The translations under genes and the position numbers were made by a program. The notes under the pieces are model-generated. The model did not search any database, was not told where the DNA came from, and saw nothing but the letters and a program-made list of their open reading frames with translations. Below, one piece after another: positions 43,497 to 51,323 of a stretch of 64,000 nucleotides of DNA. Numbering within the stretch: the stretch's first letter is position 1; every line of letters begins with the position of its first letter. Origin of the DNA: Bacteroidota bacterium (lineage in GTDB: Bacteria; Bacteroidota; Bacteroidia; Bacteroidales; Prolixibacteraceae); assembly GCA_023412195.1 (NCBI GenBank), contig JAEYNZ010000042.1, positions 7,504 through 71,503 of the forward strand, read 5' to 3'.

Positions 43497-45332
43497 ATGA
43501 ACACAAAATTATTCTTCAGATGGGTTACAGCAGTAATCACTGCTATGATACTTCTGTTTCATGCTCCTGATGCCCATGCTTGTGAAGCATGTAACAGGAC
43601 CTTTCTGCAAAGCCTTCTTGATGATGATAATATGAACAGCCTTGTTTCGAAGGAAATGAGGGCTGCAATTGCAGCACAGTCTGCAAAAGGCGAGTCTCCC
43701 GTGAAGTGGGTGAACGATGTGTTGGCGATGAATAACATGACAGTTGCTGACATTAAACCTTCAGTACTGACCGAAATGCTATCTAACCATCCTGAAGCCT
43801 TACCTTCCCCATCAGCACCATCACCGGTTGCAGCCATAGGGGCACAGGGACAGGAATTTACTGACATTATGCGTCGTGATAGCAATCTGCCCATACCTGC
43901 AACCAGTTATGTGCCTCAGAATACAAAACCAGATAAATATCTGCGGATCACACTGGAAGAAGGAGATACCTATATTGGGAATGGAGTAATATATAAAGGA
44001 TTTACCATTGATAACAAAATTCCGGGGCCTACACTTACAGTGAATGAAGGGGATGTTGTGTCGTTTACCATCGTGAACAAAGGCAATATCACACATGGTG
44101 CTTCCATACATGCTGCATATACACAGACATCAAAATACCTGGGCAAAATTGCGCCGGGGGACAGTGCCACAGTGATTTTCCAGGCAAATACTCCTGGCGT
44201 TTATATGTATCATTGTGCCCCTGGTGGTCATGCCATTCCCATGCATATTATTTTCGGACAGTATGGGATGATCATGGTTGAGCCTAAGAAGAAATTTGAA
44301 CTGGAGCGTATTCTGAACAAAGAACCGGATATCGAGTTGTTCCTTGTACAGCATGAATACTATGCCAGCGGGAAAGATGCAGTTGACGGACAGGGCAAAC
44401 CTATGTATACCGCATTCAATGGTAAGCTATTCCGGTATATTGAAGAGCCCATTGTAGGTAAGCCGGGCGATTATGTGCGGATTAATTTTCTGAATGTGGG
44501 TCCGAATCTGGTGTCTACTTTTCATATTGTCGGTATAGTCTGGGATTATGCCTACTGGCAGGGTAACCCTGAAAACATGTATACAGGAGGGCAGTCGGTT
44601 ACGGCTGGTCCGTCCGATTCATGGGTTATTGAGTTCCGGATACCGCCGGATGAGGGAAGTTACCTGATGTTGTCTCACGCTGTAGGTTCAACCGACAGGG
44701 GAGCCTTGGGTTTACTGGTCTGTGAGGCAGGTGCAGATTCTCCCAAAAAAGTACTTGCCGATGGTATAGCTTATTCTGAGGCAGAAATGGAAGATTTGCG
44801 TACCAAGGCAGTCAGGACAATCACACCTTTCGGATTGGGATCAGATGATGTAGAGGTTCCGGTAGTTTACGACAGTAAAACTAAAGAAGTAATAATTCGG
44901 ATTATCGGCAATTCATACTATCCGAAGGTGGTTCAGGTGGCACCTGGCACTACCATTAAATGGATAAATGAGGATGTATTTACTTTCATGGAAGGAGAAT
45001 TTTCGGGTATCCACAATGTGGTAGTGAAAAACGGTCCTGAGATTTTTTATTCCAATTTGTTATCACATGCCGAAAGTTTTGAACATACCATGAATGAACC
45101 TGGTGAATATACCTATATGTGTACCCCGCATCCGTACATGGAGGCAAAAGTGATTGTGAAAGGTGAAAGGGAAGAAAAGCCAAAGCAGGCAAAAGTGTAT
45201 TCTTCAGGGCCTCCTGCCGATCCAACATTTTCTCATTGGAGTATCCTTGCACTGGCGGCTGTTGCACTCGTGGTTTCTGTGTATACCATGGTCAGAAAAG
45301 GTGAAGTTCCTGCCACTTCGAAGGCAGAATAA
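43497..45332 (+). CDS. NirK-like multicopper protein fused to a C-terminal cupredoxin
   Basis: A 611-residue exported protein. Parts in order: signal peptide (1-28, AHA cut), a helical CEAC segment (C29, C32, to about 135), two NirK-type cupredoxin domains (about 145-410), a third plastocyanin-like domain (about 455-556) and a membrane helix (580-598) before a short cytoplasmic tail. NirK type-2 copper ligands are kept (H205, H239, H394), as are type-1 H200, C240 and H250 and the catalytic His (H343). Two positions differ: the axial Met is Q255 (GQYGM), and the catalytic Asp is S203. The last domain has a full blue-copper set (H506, C542, H545, M548). Nitrite reduction is plausible but not assured. 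It has its own promoter and terminator. Confidence 0.85.
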   Translation: MNTKLFFRWVTAVITAMILLFHAPDAHACEACNRTFLQSLLDDDNMNSLVSKEMRAAIAAQSAKGESPVKWVNDVLAMNNMTVADIKPSVLTEMLSNHPEALPSPSAPSPVAAIGAQGQEFTDIMRRDSNLPIPATSYVPQNTKPDKYLRITLEEGDTYIGNGVIYKGFTIDNKIPGPTLTVNEGDVVSFTIVNKGNITHGASIHAAYTQTSKYLGKIAPGDSATVIFQANTPGVYMYHCAPGGHAIPMHIIFGQYGMIMVEPKKKFELERILNKEPDIELFLVQHEYYASGKDAVDGQGKPMYTAFNGKLFRYIEEPIVGKPGDYVRINFLNVGPNLVSTFHIVGIVWDYAYWQGNPENMYTGGQSVTAGPSDSWVIEFRIPPDEGSYLMLSHAVGSTDRGALGLLVCEAGADSPKKVLADGIAYSEAEMEDLRTKAVRTITPFGLGSDDVEVPVVYDSKTKEVIIRIIGNSYYPKVVQVAPGTTIKWINEDVFTFMEGEFSGIHNVVVKNGPEIFYSNLLSHAESFEHTMNEPGEYTYMCTPHPYMEAKVIVKGEREEKPKQAKVYSSGPPADPTFSHWSILALAAVALVVSVYTMVRKGEVPATSKAE

Positions 45333-45355
45333 ATATAAATGTTCTGGTAACTGAA

Positions 45356-45400
45356 AAGTTGTACTTAGCCTTTTTTATGGCTAAGTGCAACTTTTTTTTA
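45356..45400 (+). terminator. Terminator of the NirK-like gene
   Basis: AAGTTGTACTTAGCC (45356-45370) pairs with GGCTAAGTGCAACTT (45379-45393) over 15 bp with one G-U pair, loop TTTTTTAT, then a run of T to about 45399. Confidence 0.9.
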
Positions 45401-45545
45401 TAGAAACAAATACATTCTGTCTGTGGTGTTTGATTATGGTGCTGCCAGTCCCGAATAAGATGCTATTATTTAACACATGGTTTAAACAGAACTGATAAAT
45501 GCGTGTTAACGTATCAGGTATCGAACCTTAGGTTAATTTTACAGC

Positions 45546-45863
45546 ATGAGAAACAGTATGAAAATTTACAGGAAATATCTGGCTACGCCGGGTCGCAGTG
45601 CATTGCATGGGGGACTAATAGCGCTTGCATTATTAACAGGTGTCTATTTTCTTTCAGATGAAGTGACTCCCGGGCGGTGGATGATCCTGCCTGCTATCCT
45701 TGTCCTTTCTGCAGGAATAGCAGGAGGATTACTGAATTACTTCATCTTTCCTATAAAGTATAAATCACCCCGGTTCAAATTGATGCCCAGAATAATAGGT
45801 GGCTTCATTTATGCAGCAATGATAGTTGTTGCCTTCATGATAGGAATGAACGGAGTTGATTAA
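45546..45863 (+). CDS. Small membrane protein, unknown function
   Basis: A 105-residue protein with three hydrophobic segments (about 21-36, 44-66 and 85-100) and a basic N-terminus (MKIYRKYLATPGR). No family was recognised. A second ATG at residue 5 is an alternative start. It is separated from the NirK-like gene by a strong terminator, so it has its own transcript; its end is 23 bp from the convergent DUF4625 gene. Confidence 0.6.
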   Translation: MRNSMKIYRKYLATPGRSALHGGLIALALLTGVYFLSDEVTPGRWMILPAILVLSAGIAGGLLNYFIFPIKYKSPRFKLMPRIIGGFIYAAMIVVAFMIGMNGVD

Positions 45864-45885
45864 TAAGTTCCGGATTTGCCGGCTG

Positions 45886-46368
45886 TTACCTTCTAAACAA
45901 CTTCACACTGATGATTTTTTGAGCCGACCATCCTTCCCTGTCGGTAAGACTTACAGATACATCATAATCTCCCTCATCAAAAAGCCCTTCATTATTTCCA
46001 TCTGGTATTTCTATAATATTATTGGTATCATATACTGATAGTCCGTCCGGAATCATATAATCCTGAAGGAACTCATATGGATTCACAGGTTCTTTTTCGG
46101 GTAATAACTCGCATGGAGTTTCTTCGGTAGAGTGGGAGTGGTGGTCGAAATTTTCATGGATCTCAATACTATATGAGCCCAGTTCCCTGTTATCGGTGAA
46201 TGTAGTCCTGAAGGTGAAGGTTTCACCCAGCCACAGGGTGTCGCAGTTGTTGGGAAAGCTGTCTTCAGTTGAGAAATCTATGACAGGTTTTTCCAGATCG
46301 GTATCTTCTTTATTGCATCCAAGAATAATTAAAGCTGCTATTGCCATCATCAGAATTTTCGTTTTCAT
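45886..46368 (-). CDS. DUF4625 lipoprotein (putative metal-binding)
   Basis: A 160-residue lipoprotein: lipobox ILGC (C18), then a DUF4625 domain with SFPNNCDTLWLGETFTFR, TDNRELGSYSIEIHENFDHH and HSHST, a histidine-rich stretch (H71, H76, H77, H79) likely to bind metal. Members are commonly next to TonB-dependent receptors. Here it follows a TonB-dependent receptor gene and a Fur-family gene on the same strand, so it is probably a surface metal-binding partner of the receptor. Confidence 0.85.
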   Translation of the reverse strand: MKTKILMMAIAALIILGCNKEDTDLEKPVIDFSTEDSFPNNCDTLWLGETFTFRTTFTDNRELGSYSIEIHENFDHHSHSTEETPCELLPEKEPVNPYEFLQDYMIPDGLSVYDTNNIIEIPDGNNEGLFDEGDYDVSVSLTDREGWSAQKIISVKLFRR

Positions 46369-46415
46369 ATAAATTTCTGTATTTATTAATTTTAATTGTA
46401 TTCTGTTTTTTAGAT

Positions 46416-48833
46416 TTAAAATGGAATGTTTACCCCCAGAATTACGTTTCGTCCGGGCTCAGGAACATTTATCAGCCGGTAATAGCTTGTATGATTAAAA
46501 TAGATTTTATTGGACAGGTTTTGCATCTGGAAAGTTAACCTGACCGGTTGCTGATTTATATTGATTTCAAAACCTGCAGAAAGGTTGATAACAATAAAAC
46601 CAGGTGTTTTTTCTTCGGGCGGTACAATTCTGGATTGGGAAGCCACCATTTTAACATCTGCTGCCACGTAAGGGAAAGGTTTCAGTTGTATCTCCCGTGG
46701 AGCGAATTTCAGGTGGAACAAAGCCGAAGCAGGCGGAGAAAAAGGAAGTGTAAAACCTTTTTTGCTGCCTGAAAGCTGTTCCGACCAAATATAATTGAGT
46801 ATAAGACCTGCCTTGAGTTGCGGGACAATATCATAATGGGAATGGAGTTCTCCCCCAAGCCGCATTACCTGACTCTCTGTATAGGTAAACACCTGGTTGC
46901 CGTTTCCATATAGGCGGTCATGTTCATATCCGGGGTTGAGATATATGTAGTTGGGGAAATAATTGGCAAAAGGTGTTATTCCTATTGCAAATCTACGAGT
47001 ATGATATTCAAGGGATGCATCGAGCTGGTAAGAAGTTTCAGGCGAAAGATCAGGATTCCCTTTTTCATAACTGAACCGGTGATAATTTACCCCATTGGCT
47101 GCAAGTTCCTGTGGCGCAGGCATCCTGAAACTCTTGCCGGCATTTAGTTTAAATGTCAGATGATTTGCATGATAATTCATTCCAGCCGACCACGTAGTGC
47201 TTGAGAAATTGCGGGAAAGGTCCGGAGCTCTTTGCAACAGGCTGTCGGTGATGCTGCCTGCAGTTTCTACAGGTGTTGTGTACCAGTCGGCATAGCGGCT
47301 TGTCCGGAGCCTTCCATGGTCAAAGCGGATGCCGGCCTGCAATAATATTCTTTCTGTGGAACGGTGTTTCATCATCAGAAAACCCCCTGCGTTTGTCTGT
47401 TCAAAGGCCGGAATTATAAAGCCTCTGCCATTTATATCATTGTCCATGTATTCTAGACTGATGCCTGTGTTGATCTCTGTGGCATCATTAATTCTGAATC
47501 CTGCCTGCAGGTTTGTTGAATACACCGATTTTATAAACTGGCGTTCAAGTTCTGCAGGAATATTCAGTTCAGCAGGAATTACAGGTGGCATAAAGCCATG
47601 GCGGGTATATGGGCTCCATTCCTGCCTGTTATTATGCTGATAACCAAGTTCTGCCTGTACCCGAAATTCCTCCTTTTGAATAATACTTCTGCTGATCATT
47701 TTAAAATGGTTAACGTTCTGGTATGGAAGGTGAATATCCCTGTCAGACAGATCGTGTAAACCTGTATCTACCCGCCTGGGTTCCAGCCCGTGAGTATTGG
47801 CAAAGAATCCCTGACGGGTTGATACATTGCTGACAAATAACCTGTGGATTGTTCCATTGCTTTGGTATCCGAGTGAGAAATGGAGGTTCTTTTCCTGTCC
47901 TGCCGTGTTCCGTAATCGATTTTTATATAAAGGTAATCTGTAGGAATAGATGTTAATGGTATCGACAGGTATGCGGTAATCGGCATAATCAAGAATGGTG
48001 CCCCTGAAGGTGAAAAAGAGTTTTTCCCATCTTCCGGAGAAAAATGAAGAGGTACCTGCCAGTTTATTATTGGTTTTTCCGATCAGATCAATATTACCTC
48101 CTAAAGATCTTTTTTGGGGTATCTCAACCTGTTTCAGGTCGATGACTCCTCCAATGGCATCAGAACCATATTTAAGTGAAGAGGGTCCTTTTATGACCTC
48201 TATACGGTCGAATGCGAACTGGTCAACTTCAAGTCCATGATCTGCTCCCCATTGCTGGGCTTCATGCTTGATGCCATTTTCAACCACTACTACACGGTTG
48301 AATCCAAGTCCGCGGATCACAGGTTTGGATTGGCCTGCCCCTATATCAATGGAACTTACCCCTGGTAACCTTTCCAGTGACTGCATCAGACTCCCGCCCA
48401 GAAACTTTTTCAGATAATCATCATTAACTACTTCAACATTCAAGGATTCCTCCCTGCTTCTATGCAGTGGATAATTATCGGCAACAATAATTTCCTGCAA
48501 GCTCTGCATTCTATCATTTAAATGAATATCAATGATGTGGTTTTCACGGAGGGAAAATGCTTCAGAAAATTTCTGAAAACCTATAAATGTAACTTCAATT
48601 GTATATTCGCCCACGTTAAGCTTTGGGAATGAATACCTGCCTGCGCTGTCTGTAACTGTTGACTTGCGGAGCGGAAATAGAGTAACTGTAGCTCCCGGCA
48701 AAACATGATCATTGTTGTCAGTAACTCTTCCTGACAAAATAAATTTCTCCTGACTTACAGCCGGATTACTCCAAAGCAGAAAAGATAATGCAAGGATGGC
48801 AACTGCTTGATAAGGAAAAATCTTTAACGGCAT
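46416..48833 (-). CDS. TonB-dependent outer-membrane receptor (probable zinc/metal uptake)
   Basis: A receptor of about 805 residues: signal peptide (to AVSQEK), a carboxypeptidase-regulatory-like domain (VTDNNDHVLPGATVTLFP), a plug (SLERLPGVSSIDIGAGQSKP, RVVVVENGIKHEAQQWGADHG), and a 22-strand-type barrel ending NVILGVNIPF. The HEAQQWGADHG segment resembles zinc receptors of the ZnuD type. The start at ATG 48833 is preferred to GTG 48842; it overlaps the upstream Fur gene by 10 bp. Together with the Fur-family repressor and the DUF4625 lipoprotein it looks like a metal-repressed uptake operon. Zinc is the best guess, not shown. Confidence 0.88.
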   Translation of the reverse strand: MPLKIFPYQAVAILALSFLLWSNPAVSQEKFILSGRVTDNNDHVLPGATVTLFPLRKSTVTDSAGRYSFPKLNVGEYTIEVTFIGFQKFSEAFSLRENHIIDIHLNDRMQSLQEIIVADNYPLHRSREESLNVEVVNDDYLKKFLGGSLMQSLERLPGVSSIDIGAGQSKPVIRGLGFNRVVVVENGIKHEAQQWGADHGLEVDQFAFDRIEVIKGPSSLKYGSDAIGGVIDLKQVEIPQKRSLGGNIDLIGKTNNKLAGTSSFFSGRWEKLFFTFRGTILDYADYRIPVDTINIYSYRLPLYKNRLRNTAGQEKNLHFSLGYQSNGTIHRLFVSNVSTRQGFFANTHGLEPRRVDTGLHDLSDRDIHLPYQNVNHFKMISRSIIQKEEFRVQAELGYQHNNRQEWSPYTRHGFMPPVIPAELNIPAELERQFIKSVYSTNLQAGFRINDATEINTGISLEYMDNDINGRGFIIPAFEQTNAGGFLMMKHRSTERILLQAGIRFDHGRLRTSRYADWYTTPVETAGSITDSLLQRAPDLSRNFSSTTWSAGMNYHANHLTFKLNAGKSFRMPAPQELAANGVNYHRFSYEKGNPDLSPETSYQLDASLEYHTRRFAIGITPFANYFPNYIYLNPGYEHDRLYGNGNQVFTYTESQVMRLGGELHSHYDIVPQLKAGLILNYIWSEQLSGSKKGFTLPFSPPASALFHLKFAPREIQLKPFPYVAADVKMVASQSRIVPPEEKTPGFIVINLSAGFEININQQPVRLTFQMQNLSNKIYFNHTSYYRLINVPEPGRNVILGVNIPF

Positions 48834-49222
48834 TTTGCACACAAACCTTTAAGAATTACTTCGGTTTCCAGCACAACATAGTTTTCAGGAAGGTTCCCTG
48901 TATCAATGGGAACTGGATTTAAGCATCTTATTTCATTACATGATGTACAATGAAAGTGTGCATGGTTTTGCCTGTTGACATCCTGGCTGCCGATAGCATA
49001 TTTAACCAACTGGTTTCCGATAGCAATTCTGTGAAGGATGTCGTTTTCCTGCAGGGTTTTAAATGAACGGTAAAAAGTAGTTCTGTCAAAATTACCTGAG
49101 AGGCGGTTCCTGATTTCATTTTCCGAAAGAGGCTGACCGGCCTCTGTGATAACAGCAATTATCCCCTCACGGCATCCGGTGCGTTTTAGGTTATGTTCGT
49201 GTAATACTTTTTCTGGTTCCAT
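48824..49222 (-). CDS. Fur-family repressor, Zur-like
   Basis: A 132-residue Fur-type regulator: winged helix (NLKRTGCREGIIAVI, DRTTFYRSFKTLQEND as recognition helix) and a C-terminal dimer domain with structural zinc pairs C92-x2-C95 (HCTSC) and C128-x2-C131 (CAKC). The metal-sensing His cluster is HAHFH (H87, H89, H91). I chose the ATG at 49222 (MEPEKVLHEHN) over 49267, because the longer version would read across the palindromic operators. It probably represses itself, the TonB receptor and the DUF4625 gene. Confidence 0.88.
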   Translation of the reverse strand: MEPEKVLHEHNLKRTGCREGIIAVITEAGQPLSENEIRNRLSGNFDRTTFYRSFKTLQENDILHRIAIGNQLVKYAIGSQDVNRQNHAHFHCTSCNEIRCLNPVPIDTGNLPENYVVLETEVILKGLCAKCR

Positions 49223-49235
49223 TTGATACTTGTTT

Positions 49236-49276
49236 TTGCATATGCAATAACATTTCATTTGCAACATTGTTGCAAA
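49236..49276. promoter_or_regulatory. Two palindromic operators upstream of the Fur-family gene
   Basis: TTGCATATGCAA (49236-49247, perfect 12-bp palindrome) and TTTGCAACATTGTTGCAAA (49258-49276, perfect 8-bp arms with a 3-bp centre). Both have a TTGCA/TGCAA core. They lie 14-54 bp before the repressor's ATG, where the promoter should be, so they are good candidates for autoregulatory Fur/Zur boxes. Confidence 0.75.
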
Positions 49277-49314
49277 GCAAATGCAAAAATAGAATTTACG
49301 CTGATTAGGCTCCT

Positions 49315-50301
49315 TTAAGTGGAAGTTTTAATACGGTAAACGTCCTGCCATTTAAGATTCTCCTTTTTAAGTAAACCTCCAAGTATTTTTCTTCTGTGAA
49401 ATAATTCTGGGTCACTGACGAATGAGCTGCTGATGATATCCCAACCGGGTAACTTATGTACATCGGGTCCTTCCTGTTTTTGAAGGGAGCGGGAAAAATT
49501 TTGTTCAACGTGCTTCAGGTAATAGGTAAGAGAAGCTCTAAGGGGCGTAATGGTATTTTTAAGTTTTTCTCCCTCTTTGCTGTAGAACAGAATACTGATG
49601 GTCTCATCCAGGGCAGTAATGTTCAGGTTTATTGAATCATTTTTTTCAGGATTGGAAAAATAATGGAGCACCGGATAAGCCTGTAGATTTGTGCAGTGCC
49701 GTTCAATCTTCTCCTGAAGTGATGAAAGTTTAAGTCTGGAAAGAAATTCATCCTGGTTTAGCAGCCGGTAAACCATTTCTTCGGGTGTCTTACCCATATG
49801 CCGGATCGACAGTGCAAGTGAGCGTTTATGAATAACACCAGATGAAACGGAGATGAGATAGGTCATGGAGGAAGTAAAAAATACGAATCCGAAGAAAGAA
49901 AAGATGCTTGTAAGCATTTCAAAGGCAGGAGTAACAGGTTTGAAATTACCAAGTCCCAGGGTAGAAAGGACATAGCCAGTAAAATAAAGTCGCTCCCAGG
50001 TGTCAGCTGGCCGTCCGTTGTCATTAACTATTGCATCGGGATCAAATGAGAAAACCAGATGCAGCCCCAGCCAGATCAGAATGACCCAAGTGGCCAGCAC
50101 AGCCAGGTTGACAACCATGCCACTTAGGCTATATATTTTGCGTCCGGTTATTTTTGCACCAAAATAAAGTAATTTATGGCCAGAGCCTGCGATGAATTTG
50201 GTAATAAAGCCTGCACCCCCTCCCGATAATGCGGTGTAAAAAAAATCGTAGAAGGTTAGAGATAGCAGGAGGATTCCCAATATTAGATTAAATGCTTCCA
50301 T
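49315..50301 (-). CDS. Two-helix potassium-channel-like protein with unusual filter
   Basis: A 328-residue ion-channel-like protein: membrane helices at about 5-25 and 60-86, a pore loop (104-120), helix at about 127-152, then a soluble C-terminal domain of about 170 residues without a recognised RCK motif. The selectivity filter reads TLGLGNF (114-120) instead of TVGYGDF, so Tyr is Leu and Asp is Asn. Conduction of K+ is likely but not certain. It lies directly upstream of the Fur gene on the same strand, 48 bp from the operator, and may share no regulation with it. Confidence 0.82.
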   Translation of the reverse strand: MEAFNLILGILLLSLTFYDFFYTALSGGGAGFITKFIAGSGHKLLYFGAKITGRKIYSLSGMVVNLAVLATWVILIWLGLHLVFSFDPDAIVNDNGRPADTWERLYFTGYVLSTLGLGNFKPVTPAFEMLTSIFSFFGFVFFTSSMTYLISVSSGVIHKRSLALSIRHMGKTPEEMVYRLLNQDEFLSRLKLSSLQEKIERHCTNLQAYPVLHYFSNPEKNDSINLNITALDETISILFYSKEGEKLKNTITPLRASLTYYLKHVEQNFSRSLQKQEGPDVHKLPGWDIISSSFVSDPELFHRRKILGGLLKKENLKWQDVYRIKTST

Positions 50302-50499
50302 ATATAATTTGTCAACTGATGGTTTGAAGGTTAATATGACTGTTCGTTTTTTTAATCAACACCCTTATCATTTATTTGTTTAACCTGTGGTAAATCCCAG
50401 TTAGAAGTCATTTCCAGAGGACGGAGAATGAAGTATACCCAGGTCCAGTTTATTCTGAAAATATTTACTCTATAATTTTTCAGTTGTTAATTTTGCCTT

Positions 50500-51261
50500 A
50501 TGGTGGTATTTAATTACGATGGTACATTTGAAGGCCTTCTTACCTGCATTTTTGAAGGGTATAACCGCAAACGTTTTCCTGATTCGGTATTGGAAGAGGG
50601 AAAGCATTCACAGAATTTGTTTGCAGAGACAGCAACCATAGTGTCTGATTCCATAAAAGCCAAAAGAGTATGGAAGGGGATCAGGCAAAAGCTTACATCA
50701 AAAAATAAACAGTTATTGTACTATGCCTTTCTTTCAGAAGAAGAAGGAGTTGAAATGAGAATCCTGAGGTTTGCTCAGAGGCTGTTTGACAACCAGCTTT
50801 CTGTTGAAACTGATTTTGGCGACGATGATGTTTTACACATTGTACAGGCTGCCCGGAAGGTAAAGAAAGAAGCCATGATGATGATGCAGTTTGTTCGTTT
50901 TCAGCAGACTAAAGATGGCATTTACTTTTGTGGCATTGAACCACGATATGATGTGTTGCCACTGGTACTTGGCCACTTCCGAAGCCGGTTTGCCGATCAG
51001 CAGTGGCTGTTGTACGATCTGAAACGAAATTACGGAGCCTGGTACAATCTGAAAACAGTTGAAGAGGTAATTCTTACTACACAGGAAATTAATAATAAAA
51101 CGGGGCAGGTAAGTGAAAATGTATTAAATGAAGGAGATGCTTTCTACCAGACGCTCTGGAAGTCATACTTCGAACATATCAGCATTAAAGAGCGCAAAAA
51201 CCTGCGGTTACAGCGCCAGCACATGCCCCGCAGGTTCTGGAAGTACCTTACGGAGAAATAA
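50500..51261 (+). CDS. TIGR03915/DUF4130-type DNA-metabolism protein (partner of radical SAM)
   Basis: A 253-residue protein matching the DUF4130 / TIGR03915 family: VVFNYDGTFEGLLTCIFEGY at the start, RRVWKGIRQKL-type segment (here AKRVWKGIRQKL), VQAARKVKKEAMMMMQFVRF, and the end LRLQRQHMPRRFWKYLTE. The family is called putative DNA repair and is normally the neighbour of the TIGR03916 radical-SAM gene, which here is 7.2 kb upstream on the same strand. The function of the pair is not established. Elsewhere this protein can be fused to a uracil-DNA glycosylase-like domain, which is absent here. Confidence 0.85.
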   Translation: MVVFNYDGTFEGLLTCIFEGYNRKRFPDSVLEEGKHSQNLFAETATIVSDSIKAKRVWKGIRQKLTSKNKQLLYYAFLSEEEGVEMRILRFAQRLFDNQLSVETDFGDDDVLHIVQAARKVKKEAMMMMQFVRFQQTKDGIYFCGIEPRYDVLPLVLGHFRSRFADQQWLLYDLKRNYGAWYNLKTVEEVILTTQEINNKTGQVSENVLNEGDAFYQTLWKSYFEHISIKERKNLRLQRQHMPRRFWKYLTEK

Positions 51262-51281
51262 TCTCAGAAGGACTTTATTTT

Positions 51282-51316
51282 AATCCCTGACTGGGTTTCA
51301 AACCTTGTCAGGGATT
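51282..51316 (+). terminator. Probable terminator hairpin
   Basis: AATCCCTGAC (51282-51291) pairs with GTCAGGGATT (51307-51316) in a perfect 10-bp stem, loop of 15 nt. The following T content is moderate (ATTTC, then further T-rich bases), so it is a plausible but not ideal terminator between convergent genes. Confidence 0.55.
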
Positions 51317-51323
51317 ATTTCAA

